Shown here in pieces: positions 35,472 through 51,440 of a DNA stretch of 64,000 nt. Positions within the stretch are counted from its first letter, which is position 1; every line of letters starts with the position of its first letter. Position numbers and translations under genes: made by a program. Below the pieces are notes generated by a model. It made no database searches. It had not been told where the DNA came from and saw only the letters and a program-made list of their open reading frames with translations. This DNA is from Circinella umbellata (lineage: Eukaryota > Mucoromycota > Mucoromycetes > Mucorales > Lichtheimiaceae), in assembly GCA_025093555.1 (NCBI GenBank), contig JAIWNF010000002.1:1240001-1304000 (forward strand), in the 5' to 3' direction.

Positions 35472-38400
35472 ACTTAAAAGAATAAATCAAAACAAAGAAT
35501 GAATGAAAAAAAATTAAAAAAAAAAAAAAAAAGAAAGAAAGAGAAAGAAAGCTTTATAATTATTATTATTGAATCCAACAAGTTTTTTTTAAAAAGAAAA
35601 AAAAATTCCAGAAAACAAGGAGATTATTACGGTTGTACTACAATTAAAATTATTGATTGCATCATAGTAAAGGTACATATTAGATGTAGTAAGTATATAG
35701 TTTCTTTTAAGAAATAAAGGTAAATTGAACCTAGAATAGGTTTTTTTTATATATAATTATGTCCATATATAATGTTTGTTTCATGTGCTACTAATATAAT
35801 CATAATTGAAAATACCTTTTTTTATTCTTCTTTCCCCTTATTATATTGTAACTCCTCGCTTCTACTGTTCTCGATCCAAATATTTTTTGAAGGGAGTAAA
35901 TAAACATATAATAATGTGCTACAAAGAAAAAAAAACAATTATCATCTTGTTCGCGACTCATAGAGGGAACCAAAATGGGATAGTGATACATATAGAAAAA
36001 TAATCTTAACCAAAGTCCTTGTTTTCTTTATTATGTATAACTGTTTATACCAGCCAAGTCAATCACATTTATGTTTTATATTTACACATGCAAGTATATT
36101 ATTATGTGGCATTCCCTGGGAAAAAATATGAAAATTATGCGGAAAAAACCATGATGCATAATCTACTAAATATACATCTTACAAACTATGATTTGAATCA
36201 AATAATCGGTTAAAAAAAAGTATAAGCAAAGTATTTTGCATTTCGAGATCATATAAGAAGGTACTTTCATTCGCTATGCTATCGTTTTAAGTGTACCCGG
36301 GGGGGGTTTCTTTTTATTATACCATTGACACAATGCCTATATAAAAATATGCTTAAAGGAACTATATATATTACACGAAGTGCATAAATCAATTCGTATA
36401 CTATATCATAAACTTTCAATACGTAAACTACTACAAGTCAAATAGATCGTAAAAATAGAATTCCTGTCGCATTATTTCAAACATTATTAAACCAGCAGGA
36501 TGATGATAAAATTGCACGTGGATTTTTGACATACCTTTTAATTGTTCGCTGCTTTTTTTTTGATAATTCTTTAAATATTTGTTTTTTATCGTTATTATTA
36601 TTATGATATCTAAACGATATTTTAATCGTAAGTTTTTGGATTTAAAAAAAAGGGTTTAGGCTACTTAAGAAAAACTGAATGCATTGCTTTGCAGAAATCT
36701 TGCTCCGATGAACATCTACTTTTTGCTGCATTTTCTATATTGCATGAATACCAACTTTCTGTGTTTTTAATAGCATGGATTTACGCATTGTTATATCACA
36801 ATATATTCTGTTGCTCCTATCAATGTTTATCACGAGGAGGTTTTTTTCTAATGCGATTTTTAGGAATACTTCGTCGTCGGTTTTTGAAAATAAAAAGCTA
36901 ACGTTATCTGCAGATTTCTTTGTCTTGCCGGTCGAAAATAATGTAGGCTACGGGCTGTACACCTGAGAAATCCAAACTCTTATTTGAAATACAAAAATAG
37001 ACGTTTAAATGCAAATATATGCATAACATGATAATAGATATTGAAGCCTAATCACTTTGCTTTTTTCTGCGTTTCTCTACATACTACACAGTCAGTATTA
37101 ATAACTTATTTGTACGGTATTAAAAATATTATATGCTAATAATTAATAATATGGTGGTTTTATTTTCTATTATTTATTTATTTACTGTTATAAACAAATA
37201 AAAAAAAATATTACAGATTTTTCTTAATTTGTGAATCGATTATGATGTTTAGGCTACGCCATCTTTTTTAATTATATAAAGCCCAATTATAATAATTATA
37301 TGTATCTGCATATAAACATTATTACTTTTACATTATACAGATATATTAGTCAGGACTTAAAAAGTAGATAGAAAAGAAATAATACATGGAATAACCAGAA
37401 CAGGCTAAAAATACATTATTATCATTTTATCTAATATAGAAATGATTACTTATATTATTGCTTTTTGTTATCCTGGTCAATGGATCATGTCAATGCCTAA
37501 TTTTTACTCCTCAAAAAATTGGTGAACCCAAATTTTTAAGTTTTTAGTTCCGGTTATATGATCGGCGTTATGTCAAAAACTCAAATTCGACTATTATTGT
37601 AGTTAAAAAAAATGTTCTATGTTGGCTTCAGAGATCACTACTCGAGTAAAGAATAGTTTGGTAATAAAGAGAATGAACTGCTTGTTCATTTATTTTTCGA
37701 GACTTGGGTGACGGGATTAAAGGAGTAAAAGTAAAAAAGGAGAAGAATTTCCGACTCTTTTGTTACGTTGGCGATTAATATTGATAGACACACTTTCTCT
37801 TAAACATAGAGTCGCTTTAATAATGCAACAATTTTTTTTTAGCATCTATTCGTTCCTTCTGAATATGTGATGAATGACTGCCGAAGAAAAGATGAAGTAC
37901 TCATTATTGGGTATACAACTAGTACAACATTATATTTTTCGCTCCACAACATCATATTTCTTTTCTCGGGAACCTTAAATACTATTTAAATAATAAAGCC
38001 TTTTAAATAAAGTTTAATAAAAGCTTTCAATATCAAAAACTCTTGCTAGTTACTATTAGACAGATTCATGCTCAATCTGGAACTAAAAAAACTATCTATT
38101 TCCAAATTTCTTTTCACATAATACTGTCAGAACCAAATAAATCGGCATTATAGAATCTATAGTAACAACTAGCCAAATCAGCTTCTATTCAGACTCCTTA
38201 GAGATACTGCAATCATTTCTTTCGTAAATCCTGTAAGATCGGCAGGGTAAGAACAATGGTAGCTACAGTGATAAACTCCGCGTTACAAACACAGATTATC
38301 CATTCGAAGGAGTTATTCGGCGATATAAGTAGAGAACAAAAAAAAAAAGTACAAGGAAAAAATATATATTGACACATACATGTATCCATTAGTGCCGTAA

Positions 38401-38949
38401 TACCTAATACTGCAATCCAGTCTGGTGCAACAACTGTACATCATTCAAACCTGCTATACATTGTCGTACTTGCCAATTGGATAATTTTGATTACACAAAC
38501 ATCACCATAGCAAAAAGATCCAATATAGCATTCTCCACACCGAGTTCAGGGGAGAACAGTAGCCGTAATGTTTGAGAAGTAAAAAAATCCAATCGGATCA
38601 AAAATTCTTATAAAAGAACTGGATTAAGCATTCCGATTTAATATAACCAAGAAAAAGAAGTCCGGATTCTGTCAACAAGAATCTCATATAGAAGTAATCT
38701 AATAAAGGGCAGAACATATTCCAACACATAATAAAAAAATTTATTGACAACTACGTACTATGTTCTTTTTCTTCTACAGGAATATATTTTATGCTTGGTT
38801 CATGAAAGGGTTTGAAAAAGGGAGTGATCAGGGGCGTGATAAAATTCCACAAGGTTCTTTATTTATAAATCATAATTTACCAAAGCCACTGCATAGCATT
38901 TGTAGTATTATCACTTTAATCGCAAACAAACAAACAATTAAAATCATCC
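35472..38949. other. Long gene-poor AT-rich stretch
   Basis: Nearly 3.5 kb with no supported gene. It has an A-run and AG tract (35515-35550), a G-run (36300-36306), TA tracts and short AT-biased frames. A weak minus-strand protein-like segment near 38230-38330 (NNSFEWIICVCNAEFITVAT) is too short to call. The first few hundred bases are the endopolyphosphatase promoter; TA repeats at 35330-35351 are inside its first intron. Confidence 0.5.
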
Positions 38950-40870
38950 CAGTTTCGTAACACAAGCTAGTCTGAAAATCTTCACAGGCTGACCAGGCTC
39001 TAATTTACTTGTCCATCGCTTGCAATTTTCTTAGTATCTTGTAATTCTCTGTCGCTCTTGTAAATTGGCTGTAATTTTTCTTTGTTGTATAGACGAAAAT
39101 CAATGTATTGTTACTAATATTCATATATACAAAGAGAACCTTACCAATATTACTGCCTCCAATATAATCCTTATCTATTAAACAGCTCAATACTTGCCCT
39201 CCACTTCCATTGACCCCTTCTTCATGACATGTACGACAGTAAAGAGAACCATGTACTACTTGTGGCTAACGACTTCCTTTTAATCTATTTCCTTGTCGTT
39301 TTAAAGAAGTTGTTGAGGAGGGGAAGAGAAAGAACCAAAGTTATCTTGGAGTCTTGTAAGACACCGATTATCTTGCATAAGAATAACCGAATCTGGAGTG
39401 GATGCAAAAGAAATGAAAGTAGCAGAGGTAGGAGGTGCGAAAATACGGGGAGGTGCTGCTCTTAGGAGGTGGTGCTGGTACCCCTTGAGCTTGAAGCTAC
39501 TGTAGTAAGCCAAATAACAATAGTTACACATTTCTTCTTTAGATGAACAAAAATAGCTTGAGAGGTACAGCACCACGTTTCTGAGTCAATTCCTGAACTT
39601 TATTTTAGATAAGTGATCCATTCCGCGCTGCCAACCTGACAGGTTTTGGGCACGAAGATACATCACAAATTATTTGGGAAGCTAGGCTAACCGTTCTAAA
39701 ATAGTATTTAATTAAAATTAAACAGCATATTTACCGCCACGGATAGTTGCGATTGGTCTTCTGAAGGTAAATGACAATTTAACATCATCTGTTCTTTTAG
39801 TATAATTATTGAATAAAAACTGATCACGATCTTCAGATAGTAACATTCCAGCTTCTATAAACTCAAAATAACAATTATCCTGTTCATCAGTTTCTGCTAC
39901 ACCTCAAAATAAGGACGGAAAAGGGTCTTATTTCAAATAATAGAACACTTGCCTTCAGTTTTCCAATATGTACGTCGTTGAGGTGCAACACGGTTCGAAT
40001 TGAAAATGTCTTCTCATATCTGTCTCACTTCAATTACAAGTAGTGTTTTAAATGCATTTCCTGCGATCAGCCGGCTTTGTTGTCTCCCTAAAAGCTGCTA
40101 AAATGCAAACCTATATTCTACGTAAACCATATAATATCAAAATCTCCCCAGTATGCTCAATAAATTAATTTCATACATCTAAACCAGATCTTACTGGTTC
40201 CAATTCTGGTGGTTTGTTGCTGCGGATTGAACACCATTTTAGATTCAAAGACAAAGAACGGATCAATACTGCAACGTTTATGAAGAAACTTAACTTGCAG
40301 TTGCATAATATTGAGACATTCTTCTGTTACAGCTGCTCGTTCGACAATATGCTCGTCCTTGTTCAAAAATCCTTCTACAAGGTTCTTTCTGTTGTTGAAA
40401 GACTGAGCTCTGCTTGTGTAGAGCTGTTTTTCTTCTTCAGAGAGGACCTTTTGTTTTCTTTGAAAAGATGTCCATATCAGGGAAGTTGGTGGTACCTGAG
40501 GTGCATAAAGTTAAACTTCTACAGGTATGAACGAATCAATCTTAAATAGTTATAGATCGTATAAAGCGAGAATACATACAGTTGTTGTCATCGTCATTGC
40601 TGTCACCACCATACTCCCTTTCCTCAATTCTATCGTTGACATTTAAATGTCTGTAGGAGTTATCAACAATACATTTTCAATAGTTCATATAAGTACTACC
40701 TTTGACGGTCTCGTTGACAAACTGGTTCCATCCTTTGCGACCACGATTGGATTTCCAAATATGACTGTTTTGCAGCCACAGCGTTCAACCACTGCTTTTC
40801 TCGCGATGCCATACTTTAGTGTCATAGCTTGAACAAACTCTTCGAAATCTTTTTTCTAAGATTCCCAAGA
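38950..40870 (-). pseudogene. Decayed multi-exon gene with HMG-like and zinc-ribbon-like blocks
   Basis: Read 5' to 3' on the minus strand, ordered protein-like blocks appear. They are NRGRKGWNQFVNETVKG (about 40750-40700), VNDRIEEREYGGDSNDDDNN (about 40640-40580) and VPPTSLIWTSFQRKQKVLSE + EEKQLYTSRAQSFNN (40500-40400). Then come NKDEHIVERAAVTEECLNIM (about 40360-40300), NRVAPQRRTYWKTEG (39995-39950) and FEFIEAGMLLSEDRDQFLFN (about 39870-39810), followed by RIFAPPTSATFISFASTP (39450-39400) and QVVHGSLYCRTCHEEG...DYIGGSNIG (39262-39140). The P..LIW..FQRKQ..LSEEEK..Y block resembles an HMG-box helix pair. Stops and out-of-phase joints (for example around 40650) mean it is probably inactive, or that my splicing is wrong. 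I do not recognise the whole. Confidence 0.38.
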
Positions 40871-41129
40871 AGTAGTATAGACAGAGACAGAAGAAGCAGA
40901 AACATTTTCAAGAAACTGATGTGATATTTTATTATTGATTAGGTCTAACAAAAACTTTGGGATTTGGCATGTCAATAAATTACTATTTTTGTTAATAATT
41001 AAAACAATACCTCTGGAACGTCACTTGAAAGGTGCGAATTAGTGATTTGATGGCTCGAAAATTAAAAAAATGTGTAAGCAATGGTAGTAAGTTCAAGAGG
41101 TACAATTCTACTTCTATTGGATAGCTTTT
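40871..41129. other. AT-rich flank of the decayed minus-strand gene
   Basis: No gene, repeat or structured element that I can support. Confidence 0.4.
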
Positions 41130-41365
41130 CAAGACCAGTTTACCGGTTCACCATCGGTTACCGGTTCACAGTTTCTCGAACTGAAATTTTTATAAGACTT
41201 TTATTCCTTTAAAAACCGGCGGAACCGTAATGTAAAGGTGATTTTTCAAGGACAGTTTACCGGTTCACTAGCGGTTACCGGTTCTCGGTTTCTCGAACTG
41301 AAATTTTTATAAGACTTTTATTCATTTAAAAACCGGCGGAACCGCAATGCGTAGGTGTCTGTCAA
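41130..41365. repeat. Tandem duplication (117-bp unit) rich in ACCGGTT
   Basis: Two adjacent copies start at 41130 and 41247. Each contains CAGTTTACCGGTTCAC, a second GGTTACCGGTTC, TTTCTCGAACTGAAATTTTT and AAAACCGGCGGAACCG. They differ at only a few bases. The unit has repeated ACCGGTT/AACCGG motifs that can pair as imperfect hairpins. There is no coding potential. It lies in the gene-poor block between two decayed genes. Confidence 0.85.
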
Positions 41366-41596
41366 AGATTGAATTGCATACCTTTATAATTTTATCAGCG
41401 TTTCGTATAGTCAAATTGGTCGTATTAGACCGTCATTGTATTGCGTTGGCTAGTGTATCAGTTCATTACAGTTATAAAATTTGATTAGTAAAATTCAGGC
41501 ACTGTTCCATCTGTACATTATATATATTAACAAACAATCATCAGCTACATCTTACTGAGTGTGTATATGTACTTCTTATTGTAATGCGTTATGGCG
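41366..41596. other. Spacer between tandem duplication and decayed gene
   Basis: AT-rich sequence with no supported feature. Confidence 0.35.
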
Positions 41597-42330
41597 ATCA
41601 CACGTCTTGCAGGCGGCATTTGTCTACATAAGCTAACAAATTTCCCCAAAAAACTTCATCAGCCACACCATCAAAGTTATCTAGATACCGTGAGTTATGA
41701 TGGCAAGACTGGAAGCTCATAGAGTTCCCGTATCTGTGTAGGGCACCAATTTCCACCTGGGATCCTGCTTCTTTTAGCTGAGGGAAGTACTTCTATATAT
41801 ATAGATAAAAAAATTATGAGTAACATTAGTAAATATTAAAATTGACGTAATAATAATAGAAAATTTAAAATACACAAACATTACGTAACAGCTTTTTTGA
41901 ATACATAGTCGATATCGAACAATAAATGTATCTTTGAGTCATATTTTTCGGTCAATAACTGTATCAATGCTAAGAAAATACTTGTATCTATAGTAGTTTA
42001 TGAATATATATACGTAATAGCAAAAAAAAAAGTTAAGATATAATTGCTAGTATACATATGATAAATAAGTATTAAAACGCCCATGATCATAAATAATGAC
42101 CTTTCATCAGTCTTGTACATTGTATTCATCTCCAATGCCATTTTATGTTTGCAAACTAAGATTTGCAGCATCGAAGCCACTTACACATTCTTTTACGGAG
42201 TCATTTTCAGTAATAAGAATTGCTTTTCAGCATCATCTCGATATATATCTTGGTAATCATCTGCTGTAAAAACAATAATGAATTTGGCACCTTTTCTTCA
42301 TCATGTTCACTCATTTTGACTCGACGGAAC
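41597..42330 (-). pseudogene. Decayed minus-strand gene fragment
   Basis: The block at 41800-41597 reads KYFPQLKEAGSQVEIGALHR, YGNSMSFQSCHHNSRYLDNF and DGVADEVFWGNLLAYVDKCR without interruption before a stop, so real protein ancestry is likely. Upstream (42320-41998) there is MSEHDEEK, an intron-like TTTTTACAG, DDYQDIYRDDAEKQFLL with early stops, and a frame containing MASMLQILVCKHKMALEMNT. The parts do not join in one frame. No domain is recognised. Together with the neighbouring decayed gene it suggests an old dispersed gene family or element cargo. Confidence 0.35.
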
Positions 42331-43087
42331 GAATAAATTACGTCCATTTAAAGCAACTATCATATACGACTATATAATTACGATAACGTTTTACAGTTTC
42401 GTTAAAAGAAGTAACGCACTTTTTGGACCAAGTTATTAAACAGCTATTATTGCATAAGTTTTCTATATTCTCTTCTTTGTTGGACATCATACATGCCGGT
42501 TAGGCTGCTCTTTTTTCTTTCGAAATTTCATTTAACCACATTTTAGAAGTTGTTGGTCTATCTCGCAATAAAAAGGAGCTTGTGATGTTGTTACAGATAA
42601 AATGTCATTGTTTTATAATAAACAAATATAAAATACTGCTAATTTAAAGAGAAATGCTACTGAAGCTATATAACTATTTTTTATATATTCAAGATAATGT
42701 TGATACATAAATAAATGCTCAATATGACAACTGCGCTTCAGCCTGCAAAAGGATATCTAGCACTGTAGAAATAATATTAAAATATGATAGTACGTAGCTA
42801 CGGTATATGTAAAAAAAAAATATAGTGATTTGATAAGAAAATAGATAAGAAAAAAAAAGTGATACAAGATTATACGATGGTAAATCCTCCAGGGAAGTTA
42901 ATTCCTTTTATTTTCTGATGTTCTAAAAAATGATTATTGATGATGAAAGAAATGAAATAATATTACACAATATAAAATGATAATAATGTCGTGTGAAAAC
43001 ACATGCAAAAAACGCGTTACACGTATAAGAGAGATAATAATAATGAAAAGGAAGTTTATCGATTTTTTTTTGTTGGTTCAAGGCTGT
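42331..43087. other. Intergenic region downstream of the aspartate aminotransferase gene
   Basis: About 0.75 kb of AT-rich DNA, presumably including the aminotransferase 3' untranslated and polyadenylation region. No gene is seen. Confidence 0.5.
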
Positions 43088-45114
<2,027 letters not shown>

Positions 45115-45588
45115 TGCTATTTGTTATTTGATATATAATTTGGTTATTGACCGAGGTGATATAAAAAAGAAAGAAAAAGGTGAACAAAAGATAAATAAAA
45201 AAGTAGTGACGAAACAGGGTGATTTATTTTTATTAGTATGAGTATTTATTACATGATTTTCATGTGAAAAGACGTTCTGGTCCGTGAGTTCTTCCTCTTT
45301 TTTTTCTTTGTTATGCCACGTTATTCTTCAATTAACCGCAAGACACCGCCCGTGAGAATGGGACAATTTTGATTTCCTTTTCGGCGAAAAAGCTTACTCA
45401 TTCCGAGGAACAAAAAAAGAAGCGGACTATGCTTAGTCAAATAGACACCCTTTTACAGGAAGTCCATTTTACACATAAAAGGTCGTAATCCGCGTTCTTA
45501 TGTATATATTGTTATACATGCTGACTTTTGTTACTTGTCCTCTCCACATTCTTTTTTTTATCGACGATCCTGTTGTGTTACATCTTAA

Positions 45589-45619
<31 letters not shown>

Positions 45620-48600
45620 TTATTTACCAACGCTCTCAATAACACATTAATTACTTTTCTATGGACGTTCCTTTCTTGTAGACATAATAAGAACTGAAAG
45701 TTAGCAACAATATAATTAAACTACACAATTCTATCGAGACATGAACTGTTGTTCTTATCAGCAACAGCAACCTTTGTCTATAATTCATTGTTTAAAGTTT
45801 AAATTTTTTATCATTTTTAATTGTTGATCAAAAAACTTATTAAGCTTATTTTAGGTTAGTTCTTCTAATAATAGCCTATTATTTATTAGGCAAGTCCTTG
45901 CCTGAAATAAAGTTATTTAAACAACAATGGGAATCGGCTGCATAATATCATGGTTATTGGTCAATAACACATCAACCTATATCGTCTAAACATTTTTATA
46001 TTCAAATTATTAAAGCATCAAATGGCTTTATTAATGAATATATCTAATCATACAGCAATAACAAAAATGCGGTTCAAAACGAAGAAAATGAAAGGAAAAT
46101 AGTTAGTTTTAATTACCAGCATCAGTAGATTGCTCAACAGTAACGAAAAGTTTCTACATAGCTCTAGATTCCATCTGCTGCAATTTTGCCAAGTAATATA
46201 TGGTGCACGAATGTCTCAACAAGTAAGACAAATTGGTTGTAGCAGACACTAAATTAATAAAACTGGAATTGCGATTTTTTTTCACTTGTCGTGCGGTACT
46301 AATTTTTTATTGTACGGAATTCTCATCTCTTTCTTGAGTTGAATATAAAGTCTGTGAGTAAATAAAAAGGATAGTCTAGTTATAAACGAATAGAGTAAAT
46401 AGCACAGACAACAGATACTTGACTTTTTTGAGATTTGGGGAAAAGAATAACATTAAATACATATTTAATGAAAGATTTAGAAGAAGAAAGTGGAAAGATA
46501 AAGTTAGTTCCAAACACAAAAGACCAGAACTTATCAGATAGGATAAAGTTTACAAAGAAGAAATTAAATCGATTGAATGATCTTGGAGGCTCTGTGTCTC
46601 TACATCTACTAACATAGCATCTCAGTATTCTCAACTACTAATGTATTTGGCAATCTATAAATACTATGACGGGATATTAGTTAAGAGCTAAAGTTGCATA
46701 AGTCAACAATAGCGCTGCCTTTTTTAGTAGTGAATTTTATTAATTATATCTACAGACCTTTGTCAAGATGCTGTATTATAGATAGTCCTGTAGGTATTCA
46801 AACCACTGAAGCTTGGGTGAGGAGTGAAGCATTAAAGACGATATAAAGCGGCTCTGCTGTTTATGATAAAAATCCTAAATTGAATAAGATGCTCAAATGC
46901 GATTGAGTTCATAAAATTTGATGATTTTTCGAACTCGATGGCTGAAGGTGATCATACAATAGGAAATGACTAAAATTAGCTTTTGACAATAAAATACTCG
47001 TTAATGGCTTATAACAAGTATTGGGTTGTTAGAAAGGTATATTTACTACACGTGTGATCCTCGCTACCTAGCAATAAATAGCAACAAGTATACACCGGGA
47101 TTATTTGTAGCAGTGAAATGTAGAACTACTAATATCGTTGTCGGGAGATTCAAAGGATTTAGTAAATAATGAGTGGCGAATGCTGGGGCGGTGGTTTTGC
47201 CGATAGATCAACCACGTTCAATAAAATGGAGACTCCACTGATACGGTAGTCTACGATTCATCAAGAAGATGGAGGATGCATTAAAGTAGGAATGGGTAAA
47301 AGTCAAGCAAGTTTGATAAATAATGAATTTATTAGCATACCTATTATGAGCCACATCACGTTAAGCAGCAATGTCAGAAAAAAACTCTTTTTGGGTATGC
47401 ATTGTGTAGCGTCAGTACCGTAGTATTTATTATGAATGTATCTTTATTATGCAATCAAATATCTTTCAATTGAGTTGCTAGTTGTAGATCAACAAAATAT
47501 ATTCGTGTTACCAATATATTATTTAAAAGAATACTCGCTTACTTATATACAGCTTATCAGCATTAACTAATTATTAGTGTAAAAATATAATGAAGAAATA
47601 TAGTCATGTTCATGTCATTCACTATTGTTATTGTTGGAACATTTCATTTTAAAGCTGTTTTAAACTATTTGTGATAAGCAATGAATCTTTTTTTTTTCGA
47701 ACAATATAAAAAATACTGTAGCGATTATTATTTACGTTCTAATAACTATATTTATTTCTGAAAAAGGAAAAAATAAACTATTCACATTATCACATGTTCA
47801 ATTTTTATAACCACTTACAAAATATTGCACAGTAGAGAGCTCATAACACAAAACTTCATAATATAAACTACTATTACTTACAGTATTATTCTATTTATGT
47901 GCCTTCATTTAAGAATAATATATATTTACCACAAACATAACACAAAAAATTACCCTACTTGTGTAAAATGATCTTGTTGAGCATTGGAATATTGCTCTAC
48001 TACTATATAATGTATGTATTGGAAATAACATTTCTTCCAGAAAAAGATATATGATATCTCTTAGTAACTATAATCACCCAGGATTTAGAATACGATCACG
48101 CTTCATTTCAAACAATACAGACCAAAATATTGGGAAAAGCGAATTAATAACAACAACGAACAACGAACAACATTTTCTTTTAATTTGCTATCCTTTAAAG
48201 AGATAATAATAAATATAATATTATAACTTTATTATGCAACTAGTGATTAGTTTTATGGTTAGACTGCAAGGCAGATTGTCTGGGGTGCGTCGGTAGTTGA
48301 ACAAATAGCACTAGTAAGTTGAGCACGAGTATCATATGATTTGGGTCGTTGTCAATGCATAAAAAATGAGAATACTGAAAACCCCGTGGCTAAGCATATA
48401 GTACTAATAATAAATTCGAATATCAAAAAGTGACATCATGAGTTTAATAATAACAATGGTAATAAGAAAGACGCCATGAAGAAAAAGAGGTTAAGTTATA
48501 TATATTTTTTCTTGTACTATTTTAAGAAGCATAATAAATGTCGGTCATTTTTAAGTTTTGGATCGAAATTTTTCAAATACAGCTTTTTCTTAACTTTCGA

Positions 48601-49263
48601 CTAGAAAAAAGAAAAAAGGTCGTATTTTTAAAAAGTTAATATACAGAGAGAACAATGTATCGTTAAAAATAATACATTTTCTTCAACCTTTCCCCTTCAT
48701 GTAAACAGAGTAAAAAGAAAAAGTAGTTAGACAAAGTGGGATAATCATGATTGAATCGGACAAATTTGTTCCCGAACAACAAGTTTGTAGTTGGCGTCAT
48801 GGAAAAACGGATCTGCTCAATTTGCGATTAAAACAACAAAAAACTACAACGCAACAGCAAGATTTTTATATTATTTCTTTTTTTTTCTCACCAAGTTTGC
48901 ATGCCAAGACACATTAAAATTGTTCTTGTTACTTTATCAAAGCTGTTTGCTTTTTTATGGTCTTTTAACCTAGTAATCCACTCTGCTAAATAATCATTTA
49001 TAAGCTACAAATGATTCTTGGCGAATGATTCAAAATATTCTGAGCAATAAAAACTGTCAAATGATCGAAGAAAAAAAGCTGCTCAGTCAAAAAAAGGAAT
49101 GGTGTTTGGGTATATGCGCAGCAAATGAGGAATTTACTAACCAACAAACTATTTTTTTTTCTTGGACCGCAACCTCTACTGAGTTCCTTTTTTCCCTTCC
49201 TTTTTTCCTTTTTCCTTTTTTCTTTTTACATACAAGAAAACTTCATTTTACAAATCATATAAA
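45115..49263. other. Long gene-poor stretch between aminotransferase and PEF genes
   Basis: About 4.1 kb with no supported gene. It contains TA repeats (45594-45619) and a GC-richer patch near 47100-47300 without a long frame. A 60-codon frame at 46435-46617 has no support. A short frame at 48747 begins MIESDKFVPEQQVCSWRHGK, runs to about 48918 and looks like the start of a protein but ends in T-rich sequence, so it may be a fragment. The first few hundred bp are the aminotransferase promoter; the last few hundred bp, with C/T tracts, are the PEF gene promoter. Confidence 0.5.
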
Positions 49264-50403
<1,140 letters not shown>

Positions 50404-51270
50404 AATCAACAACATATCCTCCTCTCTTTTTTCAAAAAGAATTAAAACAAACGCTATCTCAAGTAGAATTTGTATCAGTCCCCATTCTATTACATGCACA
50501 CAACAATTACCTTTTTATAGTTTATTATTCACATATTCAACACTTTACACTTAACACACACACACACGTATATATACACAATCACGCACATCATACTTCT
50601 TTTTGTCACTTTTTTTTATCTTTTAGTTGGTCACATATTATATCTTCTTTTATTGTAACAATATATATTCTCTTTCAAGGTGGTCATGCTTTTTGATAAA
50701 AAGCAAACTTTTATTTTCTAATACCAACTCAAAGTGATTGGTTCTTTATCATGGTGTTTCTAATTCTAGGGAAAATTAAATATATGATAATCATAATGAT
50801 ATATTATAGAATAAGCAGTTATTTATAATGTTGCTGAGTATAATAACAGTTTAATAAGGCTGTGCATATGTGTGTATCACAGTTTAAAATTTTAGTTTTA
50901 TGATCTAAATGTTTATAGTTTTATAAGTAAATAACACTAATAATCGAAGAATAATCTCTCGTTTGATTTTAAGAAATATTACAATTAATTGTATTAAAAG
51001 TGAAACGTTATGAAACACATTTATTTCCCAAGATTTTCTTTTAAAAAAATATATTTTTTGCGTGTTTTACATAATGACGGGAAATAAGGTTTTTGTTGGT
51101 TGTTGAGTTGTGCGGAGAAGAAGGAGGAGTAAAAAAGGCAGTCCAGAGAAGGTTTTCAAAAAACTTTTTCTTTTTTTGAGTTGTATAACTCCGAGTTTAA
51201 ACAACTATAAAAAGGCAACAACTTGGCAGAAAACTCGTTTTCTTTTTTTTTTTTTTCTTTGAATCAATTT
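50404..51270. other. Intergenic region between PEF gene and candidate RNA
   Basis: AT-rich DNA with a short CA/TA tract (50557-50577). A TATA-box-like TATAAAAAGG sits at 51206-51215, 56 bp before the GC-richer island that follows. No protein-coding gene is seen. Confidence 0.5.
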
Positions 51271-51440
51271 GACGAGGGCAGCCACGGTATTGGTCAAGCT
51301 TTTATTAGCGATGGGTTAATACTGCCAGGTCTTCGGATCTTAGCCACTCCAGAGATGACAGTTCTCTAGCCCCTCGGGGCACTAGGAAGCAGCATTCGTA
51401 CATAGTCATTAATTTGACTTTTGGGATTCTGTGCCATGGG
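51271..51440 (+). ncRNA. Candidate structured non-coding RNA (unknown family, strand inferred)
   Basis: A 170-bp island clearly richer in G+C than the surrounding DNA, with no coding frame. It holds three consecutive hairpins: AGGTC-TTCG-GATCT (51327-51340, a canonical cUUCGg tetraloop stem), AGAGA-tgacagt-TCTCT (51351-51367) and GCCCC-TC-GGGGC (51369-51380) inside flanking CTAG repeats (51366-51369 and 51382-51385). A TATAAAAAGG box lies 56 bp upstream on the plus strand and a T-rich tract precedes the island. A poly-U stop is not seen right after it. I compared it from memory with U1-U6, U3, 5S, tRNA, SRP, RNase P and MRP signature motifs and saw none. It could also be a decayed repeat. Confidence 0.35.

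Noticed and set aside
39140..40870. Fanzor/TnpB-like RNA-guided nuclease
   Set aside because: A CxxC followed by D...SNI looked like the RuvC-III end, but RuvC-I and RuvC-II motifs and a second CxxC were not found in a consistent order, and the other blocks do not fit.
45594..45619. TA dinucleotide runs here and elsewhere (22694, 35330, 54700)
   Set aside because: Ordinary simple repeats in AT-rich DNA with no evidence of function.
48747..48918. Short frame MIESDKFVPEQQVCSWRHGK
   Set aside because: Begins like a protein but degenerates into T-rich sequence and is under 60 codons, with no further exon found.
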